From Lachnospiraceae bacterium (GTDB lineage: Bacteria > Bacillota > Clostridia > Lachnospirales > Lachnospiraceae), in contig JAILRC010000033.1 of the NCBI GenBank assembly GCA_024698485.1, positions 1 through 60,358 on the forward strand: a stretch of 60,358 nt of DNA. Reading direction: 5' to 3'. The first letter of the stretch is position 1; each line of letters opens with the position of its first letter. The position numbers were made by a program, and so were the translations under genes. This document shows, piece by piece, positions 53,533 through 60,358 of this stretch. The notes beneath the pieces were generated by a model that made no database searches, had not been told where the DNA came from, and saw only the letters and a list, made by a program, of their open reading frames with translations.

Positions 53533-56043
53533 ATGGAAGAGACAGATCTTACCGTTTCCGTTTCCGTCAGAAACCTGGTTGAGTTCATTCTGCGGTCCGG
53601 AGACATTGACAACACAAAAGCACATACAGATACAGATGCAATGCAGGAGGGTGCGAGGATCCACCGCATGATACAAAAGAGCATGCCGGAAGGCTACAAA
53701 GCCGAAGTGCCTCTTAAAACCGTGGTGATCCTTCAAAGAGAGGATAAAGAAGGAAGTCTGGCTCTTACAGTTGAAGGAAGAGCAGACGGTATCTACACCT
53801 TAAATCAGGAATTAACAATTGATGAAATTAAAAGTACCTATCTTTCATTGGAACACATCACAGAGCCTGTACCGGTCCATCTGGCACAGGCTAAATGTTA
53901 TGCCTATATTTACGGTCTCCTGGAAAACCTCACGGATATAGGGGTGCAGCTCACTTACTGCAACATCGACAACGAGCAGATAAAAAGATTTAACGAAAGC
54001 TATAAGACAGCAGACCTTAGGGAATGGTTCCAAAAGGTCGTGAAGGAATATGCCAAGTGGCTGTTCTGGGAAGCGGACTGGAAGGAAAAGAGGAACGAGA
54101 CTGTAAAGAAACTGGAGTTCCCGTTTGCATACAGGCCGGGACAGAGAGAACTGGTGGGAAATGTCTATAAGACCATTGCCAGAGGAAGGAAACTTTTTAT
54201 CGAAGCTCCTACAGGAGTAGGCAAGACTGTTTCCACGGTTTTCCCCGCAGTGTGGAGCTTGGGGGAAGGAAAGGCTTCAAAGATCTTTTACCTGACGGCC
54301 AAGACCATTGCAAGAACAGTAGCGGAGGACACTTTCGCACTTTTGGGAAAAAGAGGGCTTAAATTCAGATATGTTACCCTGACGGCAAAGGAGAAGATCT
54401 GCATCCTGGACAAGCCAGAGTGCAATCCGGCAGCCTGCCCGAGAGCCTGCGGCCACATGGACAGAGTGAACGACTGTGTCTTCGATCTTTTGACACATGA
54501 AGAAGAAATAAATCGTGATTTAATTCTTCAATATGCTGAGAAACACAGGGTTTGCCCCTTTGAAATGAGCCTTGACGTGAGCCTTTGGACCGATGCCGTC
54601 ATCTGCGACTACAACTACGCTTTCGATCCGGAAGCTTCACTTAAAAGGTTTTTCGCCGAAGACAAAAAGAACGATTACATCTTTCTTATAGACGAAGCTC
54701 ACAACCTTTTGGAAAGAGCAAAGGAAATGTACAGCGCGGAGCTCATAAAGGAGGATTTTCTTTCCGTTAAAAAGGCGGTGACGGGACACAGCAAAAAACT
54801 TGAAAAGCAGATGGATCTTTGCAACAAGGCCCTTCTGGCCCTGAAGAGGGAATGTGATGATTTTCAGGTCTGGGACAATGCGGACGATCTGTACGAACGA
54901 CTTCTTCGGGCCTGTTCCGCAGTTGAAGACTTTCTGGACGATGACCACGGAGGCTTTGAAGGAAAAGATGAACTTCTGGATCTTTTCTTCGGCATGAGAA
55001 AGTTCGCGGATGTCTATGAGAACATGGATGATGCCTACAGGATCTATACTGATTATACCGAAAAAGGCAATTTCCGGATCAAACTCCTTTGCATGGAGCC
55101 TGCTGCGAAACTTAAGAAAAGGATGGACAACACCAAGGCTTCGATCCTTTTCAGCGCAACTCTCCTTCCCATGAACTATTACAAGGAACAGCTGGGAGGA
55201 TGCGAAGATGACTATGCCATCTATGCGCCTTCACCCTTTTCTGTCGAAAAACGCATCATCATGATAGGAAGGGATGTATCCATGAAATACACCCGTCGCT
55301 CTGTGGAAGAGTATCTCAAGGTGGCGTCCTACATTGAGGCTTTTGTAAAGGCAAAGCCGGGAAATTACATGGTTTTTTTCAGCTCCTATAAGATGATGGA
55401 AGAAGTGCTGGAAGCGTCACCTGTACTACAAGAGTGGTGTATAGAAAATAAAGATTCTTTAGAAAGTATAAACAAAGAAGGAACAAAAGATAAAGAAGTA
55501 GATCAATTTTTGAATTTATTTAATGCCAAGGATGCTAAATCCGGATTTGATAAAAACTCATCCCACCCCTCGGAAGACATAAAGATCATCACCCAAAGGC
55601 GGGATATGACGGAAAAAGAGAAGGAAGATTTTCTGGAGATGTTCGCAGAAAAACCAAGTTCTACTCTTGTCGGATTTACCGTCATGGGAGGAGTGTTTTC
55701 GGAAGGCATCGATCTCACCGGGGACAGACTTACGGGAGCAATCATTGTGGGCTGCGGGTTGCCCATGGTGGGAAACGAGAAAGAACTGTTCAAGTTCTAT
55801 TTTGATGAAAAGTCCGGCACGGGCTTTGAATACTCCTATCTGTATCCGGGAATGAACAAAGTCATGCAGTCCGCGGGGCGTGTGATCCGTACCGTGGACG
55901 ATGTGGGAGCTGTCCTTCTTCTGGACGAAAGGTTCTGCAACCGGCAGTACACCGACCTTTTCCCCAGAGAATGGTTTCCCTATGTTACCGTAAACCTGAG
56001 CACCATGAAAGAGAGACTTAAAGAATTCTATGACAGACAGTAG
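53533..56043 (+). CDS. RecB-type nuclease fused to a Rad3/DinG-family Fe-S helicase
   Basis: It is an 836-aa cytoplasmic DNA-processing enzyme. Residues about 1-185 form a PD-(D/E)XK nuclease of the RecB/Cas4 type: Gly and His in EGARIH (40-44), Asp85 in GRADG, ExK at 98-100 (DEIKST) and QxxxY at 119-123. The XPD-like superfamily 2 helicase starts near 195: Walker A APTGVGKT (225-232), an Fe-S cluster insertion with Cys at 290, 297, 302, 306, 315 and 341, the DEAH box at 387-390, and C-terminal motifs around GGVFSEGIDLTGD and QSAGRVIRT. It could repair or degrade branched or damaged DNA. Both halves look catalytically complete. No CRISPR genes are nearby. Confidence 0.88.
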   Translation: MEETDLTVSVSVRNLVEFILRSGDIDNTKAHTDTDAMQEGARIHRMIQKSMPEGYKAEVPLKTVVILQREDKEGSLALTVEGRADGIYTLNQELTIDEIKSTYLSLEHITEPVPVHLAQAKCYAYIYGLLENLTDIGVQLTYCNIDNEQIKRFNESYKTADLREWFQKVVKEYAKWLFWEADWKEKRNETVKKLEFPFAYRPGQRELVGNVYKTIARGRKLFIEAPTGVGKTVSTVFPAVWSLGEGKASKIFYLTAKTIARTVAEDTFALLGKRGLKFRYVTLTAKEKICILDKPECNPAACPRACGHMDRVNDCVFDLLTHEEEINRDLILQYAEKHRVCPFEMSLDVSLWTDAVICDYNYAFDPEASLKRFFAEDKKNDYIFLIDEAHNLLERAKEMYSAELIKEDFLSVKKAVTGHSKKLEKQMDLCNKALLALKRECDDFQVWDNADDLYERLLRACSAVEDFLDDDHGGFEGKDELLDLFFGMRKFADVYENMDDAYRIYTDYTEKGNFRIKLLCMEPAAKLKKRMDNTKASILFSATLLPMNYYKEQLGGCEDDYAIYAPSPFSVEKRIIMIGRDVSMKYTRRSVEEYLKVASYIEAFVKAKPGNYMVFFSSYKMMEEVLEASPVLQEWCIENKDSLESINKEGTKDKEVDQFLNLFNAKDAKSGFDKNSSHPSEDIKIITQRRDMTEKEKEDFLEMFAEKPSSTLVGFTVMGGVFSEGIDLTGDRLTGAIIVGCGLPMVGNEKELFKFYFDEKSGTGFEYSYLYPGMNKVMQSAGRVIRTVDDVGAVLLLDERFCNRQYTDLFPREWFPYVTVNLSTMKERLKEFYDRQ

Positions 56044-56863
56044 TTCCATCTACCCCGGCATGGGAATTTTGTCGGCGGTGTTGTGTTTTGTGATACTTAC
56101 ATATATGAAAGGTTTTGCTCTGCCTTTTGTTCTCTGCCTTCTGGTTTTGGCGGGAGGAACGTTTATTGTTTTTAAGGCGGGAGAACTGGAGGGATTTTTT
56201 GTTTTTTCATCCATAAATTTTGCCTATCCCGGTATAAGACTCATCTTTGATCTTATGGGAAAGACCTCAGGCAGCCGGGATCCCAAGCTCAGCGCTTTGG
56301 TGGTGGCGGCGTCCTGGCTGATACCCATGATATTTGCCATCGTCTTTGCTCTTCGTAAGCATGACGCCGAGAGGACTGGTTTCATCGGCTTTTTTAAGGC
56401 ACAGACCGGAATGCTGGGCTTTTTATATGCCGCGTTTATGATCTTCTGGCTTTTCAGATACAATGTCATCAACCTGACGGAAGGGGATGTTTCTCAGTTT
56501 ATTCCCTTTGCTACTCTTTCGGGGTACATTGAAGCTCTGATCATAAAGAACATTTCCTTCAGGGTTTTCGTGCTCTATCTTTCGTATGGCGGAGGGATCT
56601 TTGCGCCCTTCGGATTTCTGATCTCCGCGGTCATGGGAAAAGCACACATTGCTTTTCGTCTTGTGGCGGTCCTCCTGTTCCCGGCACTTACGGAATGTGT
56701 ACAATTGTGGAGCGGTAAAAATATATTTGACATTGATGATATAATATTAGGATTTGTGGGAGGAAGCATCGGGCTTCTCGTTTTCCACGTACTTGATACG
56801 GTGTTTTCCGATGTATGCGGAAGAGGCTGTACCGGTAATGTTAAACGATACTCCTTCGAATAG
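56030..56863 (+). CDS. VanZ-like membrane protein
   Basis: It is a 277-aa integral membrane protein with about seven hydrophobic segments. The C-terminal half carries the VanZ-like signature: LFRYNVINLT, FIPFATLSGYIEALIIKN, GGGIFAPFGFLISAV, then ALTECVQLWSGKNIFDIDDIILGFVGGSIG. VanZ confers modest teicoplanin tolerance in enterococci, but most homologues, including lone ones like this, have no proven role. The start overlaps the helicase gene by 14 bp, suggesting co-translation. It ends 32 bp before nagB. Confidence 0.8.
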   Translation: MTDSSSIYPGMGILSAVLCFVILTYMKGFALPFVLCLLVLAGGTFIVFKAGELEGFFVFSSINFAYPGIRLIFDLMGKTSGSRDPKLSALVVAASWLIPMIFAIVFALRKHDAERTGFIGFFKAQTGMLGFLYAAFMIFWLFRYNVINLTEGDVSQFIPFATLSGYIEALIIKNISFRVFVLYLSYGGGIFAPFGFLISAVMGKAHIAFRLVAVLLFPALTECVQLWSGKNIFDIDDIILGFVGGSIGLLVFHVLDTVFSDVCGRGCTGNVKRYSFE

Positions 56864-56895
56864 ATATAAACAGATTAAAGAAAAGAGGTACCTTT

Positions 56896-57606
56896 ATGCG
56901 TATTATCGAAGCAAAAGATTATGCCGATCTCAGCAGAAAAGCGGCAAACGTTATTTCAGCTCAGGTGATCCTGGAGCCTTACTCGGTTCTGGGACTGGCT
57001 ACAGGCTCCACCCCCATCGGAACCTATAAGCAGCTCATAGAATGGTACAACAAGGGAGACATCGATTTCTCCAAGACCAAGTCCATAAATCTGGACGAGT
57101 ACGTCGGACTTGACGGAAATGACGATCAGAGCTATCGCTATTTTATGAACAAGAATTTCTTTGACGGTATCAACATCAAAAAGGAGAACACTTACGTTCC
57201 CAACGGAAAGGCTGCGGACATGGAGGCTGAGTGCAAGAGATATGATGAACTCATCTCTTCCATGGGAGGCATTGATCTTCAGCTTCTTGGCATAGGTCAT
57301 GACGGACACATCGGATTTAACGAGCCCGGTGCAGCATTCGAGAAGACAACTCATATCGTGGATCTGGAAGAGGCCACCATCAAGGCAAATGCAAGATTCT
57401 TCGGTTCTGAGGACATGGTTCCCAGAAAGGCCATCACCATGGGTATCAAGTCCATCATGCAGGCAAAGAAACTTCTTCTCATCGCCAACGGTCCCGATAA
57501 GAAGGACATTATGCACAAGGCTCTGTACGGACCTGTTACACCTCTCGTTCCTGCATCTATTTTGCAGTTCCATCCCAATCTCACCGTGGTATATTGCTTC
57601 GAATAA
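56896..57606 (+). CDS. nagB: Glucosamine-6-phosphate deaminase
   Basis: It converts glucosamine-6-phosphate to fructose-6-phosphate and ammonia, linking amino sugars to glycolysis. The 236-aa protein has the NagB core: GLATGSTPIGTY near residue 34, the catalytic Asp in SINLDEYVGLD near 68, and GIGHDGHIGFNEPG near 134 with the catalytic His/Glu relay. It is shorter than the 266-aa E. coli enzyme and lacks its C-terminal allosteric extension, as in Bacillus-type monomers. AAAGAGG precedes the ATG. nagA follows after 31 bp. Confidence 0.95.
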   Translation: MRIIEAKDYADLSRKAANVISAQVILEPYSVLGLATGSTPIGTYKQLIEWYNKGDIDFSKTKSINLDEYVGLDGNDDQSYRYFMNKNFFDGINIKKENTYVPNGKAADMEAECKRYDELISSMGGIDLQLLGIGHDGHIGFNEPGAAFEKTTHIVDLEEATIKANARFFGSEDMVPRKAITMGIKSIMQAKKLLLIANGPDKKDIMHKALYGPVTPLVPASILQFHPNLTVVYCFE

Positions 57607-57637
57607 AACATATACGGCTTTTGAGAGGAGGAACGGT

Positions 57638-58738
57638 ATGAACATTTTTTATGAAGGAAGATTTGTTCGCGGTGAATTTGATGTTAAAGACGGAAGATTT
57701 GCCGATGTGAGAGTTCTGGGAGAAGAGGATCCCAAGGATCCGGACTATGTGATCCCCGGATATGTTGAGATCCATTCCCATGGAAGAACGGGAGCGGATT
57801 TCAGCTTTGCTGACGACGATACCGTGAGAAAACTGGCTGAGTCTTATGCCGCCTGTGGCGTTACAAGTGTTCTTGCCACCACCATGACCAATGATCCCAA
57901 GATCGTCGAAAAGTCCATAGAAGCAGCGGGAAGAGCTGCCGACAGAGGACCTGAGAACAGGGAAGCAAGAATCCTGGGTGTTCACATGGAAGGGCCTTTT
58001 CTCGGAAAAGACAAGAAGGGCGCACATGATGAAAATTTCTTGTGTGATTTTGATAAGATTTGGTTAGATAAGATCATTGAAAAAAGTAATAATAACATAA
58101 AGATGATATCGGTGGATCCCAATCTTTCGGGCTCATCCGAATTTATCAGAGAATATACAAAACGCGGCATAGTGATCTCCATTGCTCACACAAGTTCCGA
58201 TTATGACACGGCGGTGAAGGCAGTTGAAGCGGGAGCCGACCACGTGACCCATCTCTTTAATGCCATGAATCCGCTCAACCACAGAGCACCGGGAGTCATC
58301 GGAGCAGCCTTTGACAAGAGATTGTTTTCGGAACTCATATGCGACGGCATCCATGTGAACCCCACCCTCATCAGGATGCAGTTCAGACTCATGCCTGACA
58401 GGATGATCATAATCTCGGATTCCATGCAGGCTGCGGGGCTTTGCGACGGCACTTACTCTCTCGGGGGCATAGATGTTTTTGTGAAAAACGGAAAAGCGGT
58501 ACAGGCTGACGGAACCATTGCAGGTTCCACAACGGACATCTCAAAGGAAGTGGAAAACGTGATCTCCTTCGGTATCGCCAGAGAGGAAGCTATCCTTGCT
58601 GCAACGCTGAACCCTGCCCGCTCCGTCAGAGCGGAGAACAGAGTGGGAAGGATCGCAAAAGGCTGTATGGCGGATTACCTCATTACAGACGGTGATCTGA
58701 ATATAAAGAATGTTATTATTAACGGGAGGACAATCTGA
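57638..58738 (+). CDS. nagA: N-acetylglucosamine-6-phosphate deacetylase
   Basis: It removes acetate from GlcNAc-6-phosphate, feeding NagB. The start is the ATG at 57638 after GAGAGGAGG; an open frame running back through nagB is a shadow. The 366-aa amidohydrolase has the N-terminal metal motif EIHSHGRTGADF near residue 46, HMEGPFLG with the metal-bound Glu near 117, the His in AHTSSDYD, HLFNAMNPLNHR, and the catalytic Asp in ISDSMQAAG near 265. Its stop overlaps the xylB start by one base. Confidence 0.94.
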   Translation: MNIFYEGRFVRGEFDVKDGRFADVRVLGEEDPKDPDYVIPGYVEIHSHGRTGADFSFADDDTVRKLAESYAACGVTSVLATTMTNDPKIVEKSIEAAGRAADRGPENREARILGVHMEGPFLGKDKKGAHDENFLCDFDKIWLDKIIEKSNNNIKMISVDPNLSGSSEFIREYTKRGIVISIAHTSSDYDTAVKAVEAGADHVTHLFNAMNPLNHRAPGVIGAAFDKRLFSELICDGIHVNPTLIRMQFRLMPDRMIIISDSMQAAGLCDGTYSLGGIDVFVKNGKAVQADGTIAGSTTDISKEVENVISFGIAREEAILAATLNPARSVRAENRVGRIAKGCMADYLITDGDLNIKNVIINGRTI

Positions 58739-60213
58739 TGTTTTATTTAGGCGTTGATCTTGGAACATCTTCCATCAAGCTGGTTGTTATGGATGAGAAA
58801 GGAAACATCCGGGCAACGGCGGGAGCAGAGTACGGTCTCAGTTTCCCCAAGCCCGGCTGGTCTGAGCAGGATCCTGCCGACTGGGTCGGTGGTATGAAGG
58901 AAAGTTTTAAAAAGCTTTCCGAAAAGATCGATCTGAAACAGGTGAAGGGGATCAGCTTTGGCGGACAGATGCATGGCCTGGTGATCCTTGACGAAGAGGA
59001 CAAGGTTTTGAGACCCGCCATTCTCTGGAACGACGGCAGAACTCAAAAAGAGTGTGACTACCTCAACAAGACCGTCGGAAGGGAGAAGATCTCCGCCTAT
59101 ACGGCCAATATGGCTCTTACGGGCTTTACCGCGCCCAACATCCTTTGGGTGAAGGAAAATGAGCCTGAGATATTTAAAAAGATATGTAAGATCATGCTTC
59201 CCAAGGACTACCTTGCATATGTCCTCACGGGAGTTCATTGCACCGACTATTCCGATGCTTCGGGAATGCTCCTTTTGGACGTTAAGAACAAGTGCTGGTC
59301 CAAGGAGATGATGGAACTCTGTGATGTCAGGGAAAACCAGCTGGCTAAGCTTTATGAGAGCTATGAAGTGGTTGGAACGGTGAAGAGTGATGTGGCTGCG
59401 GAACTGGGACTTGCGGAAGACGTTAAGGTCACCGCAGGTGCGGGTGACAATGCTGCGGGTGCCATCGGTACCGGAACGGTGAAGGACGGTATGACCATTG
59501 TTTCTCTCGGGACTTCCGGAACTGTGTTCACTGCCTGCGACAAGTTTGCTGTGGATGACAAGAACGCCCTTCATATGTTTGCACATGCCAACGGCAAATA
59601 TCACCTCATGGGCTGCATGCTTTCGGCTGCTTCATCAAACAAGTGGTGGATGGACGAGATCATCGGTACAAAGGATTATGCCGGAGAACAGAAAGCCATC
59701 GGCACTCTGGGAGAGAATCATGTTTATTACCTTCCTTACCTCATGGGAGAGCGTACTCCTCACAACAATCCCAATGCAAGAGGAAGCTTTGTGGGCATGA
59801 CCATGGACACCACCCGTTCGGACATGACTCTGGCGGTTCTCGAAGGCGTTACCTTTGCCCTTCGTGATTCCCTTGAGATCGCACGTTCTCTGGGGGTTAA
59901 GATCGACACCATCCGAGCTACGGGCGGCGGAGCAAAGAGTCCTCTCTGGAGAAAACTTCTTGCCAACATCATGAACGTGAATGTGGAGATCATGAACAGC
60001 GAAGAAGGCCCGGGCTACGGCGCAGCCATCCTTGCTGCGGTGGGCTGCGGTGAATATGCAAGTGTGGAGGAAGCTACGGACAAGATCGTTAAGGTTTCCG
60101 ACAGACTGAGCCCCGATCCGGATCTCGTGAAAAAGTATGAAGTCAAGTACAATGTATGGAGAAAGATCTATCCTGCACTGAAGGATGCTTTCGAAGACAT
60201 TGCCACGAAGTAG
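58738..60213 (+). CDS. xylB: Xylulokinase
   Basis: It phosphorylates D-xylulose to xylulose-5-phosphate for the pentose phosphate route. The 491 aa are a full FGGY kinase: phosphate-1 motif GVDLGTSSIK near residue 5, substrate-site QMHGLV near 79 and WNDGRT near 99, adenosine-site GAGDNAAGAIG near 238, GTSGTVF near 260 and the C-terminal ATGGGAKSPLWRKLLA. Asp of GAGDN is the catalytic base. Coupling to nagBA by a 1-bp overlap is unusual; no xylose isomerase or transporter is visible in the window. Confidence 0.93.
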   Translation: MFYLGVDLGTSSIKLVVMDEKGNIRATAGAEYGLSFPKPGWSEQDPADWVGGMKESFKKLSEKIDLKQVKGISFGGQMHGLVILDEEDKVLRPAILWNDGRTQKECDYLNKTVGREKISAYTANMALTGFTAPNILWVKENEPEIFKKICKIMLPKDYLAYVLTGVHCTDYSDASGMLLLDVKNKCWSKEMMELCDVRENQLAKLYESYEVVGTVKSDVAAELGLAEDVKVTAGAGDNAAGAIGTGTVKDGMTIVSLGTSGTVFTACDKFAVDDKNALHMFAHANGKYHLMGCMLSAASSNKWWMDEIIGTKDYAGEQKAIGTLGENHVYYLPYLMGERTPHNNPNARGSFVGMTMDTTRSDMTLAVLEGVTFALRDSLEIARSLGVKIDTIRATGGGAKSPLWRKLLANIMNVNVEIMNSEEGPGYGAAILAAVGCGEYASVEEATDKIVKVSDRLSPDPDLVKKYEVKYNVWRKIYPALKDAFEDIATK

Positions 60214-60232
60214 GATAATCGTTACTGTTCAC

Positions 60233-60339
60233 ACACCCCAGCCCAGCATTCGCAATCCGCTTCGCAACTAATGATAACGGGGAGGACCGCCACGAAGTGG
60301 GGGAGGGACCCCGTTATATGCTCATGTGGGTGGGGGTGT
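60233..60339. repeat. Folded intergenic element downstream of xylB
   Basis: ACACCCC, one mismatch, then GCCCA (60233-60245) pairs with TGGGTGGGGGTGT (60327-60339). GCAT (60246-60249) pairs with ATGC (60318-60321). ATAACGGGG (60274-60282) pairs perfectly with CCCCGTTAT (60309-60317), and CCAC/GTGG (60290-60293 with 60297-60300) forms an inner hairpin around GAA. It begins 20 bp after xylB. There is no U-run after the outer stem, so a simple terminator is unlikely. The window ends 19 bp further. Confidence 0.6.
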
Positions 60340-60358
60340 TACTGCTGCGCAGAATATG

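Noticed and set aside
53533-54090. Cas4 or a defence island
   Set aside because: The nuclease domain is fused to a helicase, lacks the Cas4 cysteine cluster, and no cas, restriction or phage genes are nearby.
57299-57637. N-terminal extension of NagA through nagB
   Set aside because: It is a shadow of nagB; the ATG at 57638 has a strong binding site and begins the true NagA fold.

Overview
The window looks like a chromosomal segment of a low-to-mid-GC anaerobic Firmicute, most probably a gut or rumen Lachnospiraceae. This is inferred from gene content and style: an AroE-AroK fusion, a methionine aminopeptidase with a SEC-C zinc motif, VanZ-like and DUF1292 proteins, strong purine-rich ribosome binding sites, Pro/Thr-rich lipoprotein linkers, many plant-glycan and inositol genes and two chemoreceptors. 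No rRNA, tRNA, CRISPR array, intact insertion sequence or prophage was seen.

Layout. (1) 1-8236: hairpin-rich DNA, then one tightly packed operon, pheA-aroB-aroC-aroEK-aroQ-aroA-tyrA-aroF. It encodes all seven shikimate steps plus the prephenate branches to Phe and Tyr. (2) 8367-17349: housekeeping genes on both strands: purA, gdhA, an EamA transporter, an ABC-F ATPase, a mutarotase-like protein and map. (3) 16336-24314: a myo-inositol catabolic locus. iolG is divergent from a DeoR-type regulator, followed by iolJ-iolC-iolB-iolD-iolE. A chemoreceptor with an unusual Lys-rich N-terminus follows directly. (4) 26917-30036: an AT-richer gene for a 1039-residue secreted Cys-rich repeat protein. 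It opens with thirteen tandem AAAGC units inside the signal peptide and is a strong candidate for on/off phase variation. (5) 30131-38966: an AraC regulator divergent from a GH105 unsaturated-uronyl hydrolase and a five-gene Opp-type ABC importer, i.e. a likely pectin-fragment uptake system. (6) 39175-44292: GH3 glycosidase, GPH-type symporter, AraC protein and HAD phosphatase. (7) 44295-50797: an exported 5'-nucleotidase and HD hydrolase pair, an HD-GYP protein and a second chemoreceptor. (8) 50932-60213: DUF1292 protein, GH2 glycosidase, PT-rich lipoprotein, RecB-type nuclease/Rad3-type helicase fusion, VanZ-like protein, then nagB-nagA-xylB.

How it fits together. The shikimate operon supplies aromatic amino acids. 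The carbohydrate loci (inositol, pectin fragments, beta-glycosides, amino sugars, xylulose) each carry their own regulator or sit next to enzymes of a shared route, and the chemoreceptors suggest a motile plant-polymer scavenger.

The least explained parts are structural. These are the hypermutable pentanucleotide tract in the Cys-rich protein gene, with an inverted repeat around its promoter; a ~133-nt element with a closing stem and three arms between iolB and iolD; a second long-range stem between iolD and iolE; foldable intergenic DNA at both window ends; and a small GC-rich hairpin repeat found at two places.
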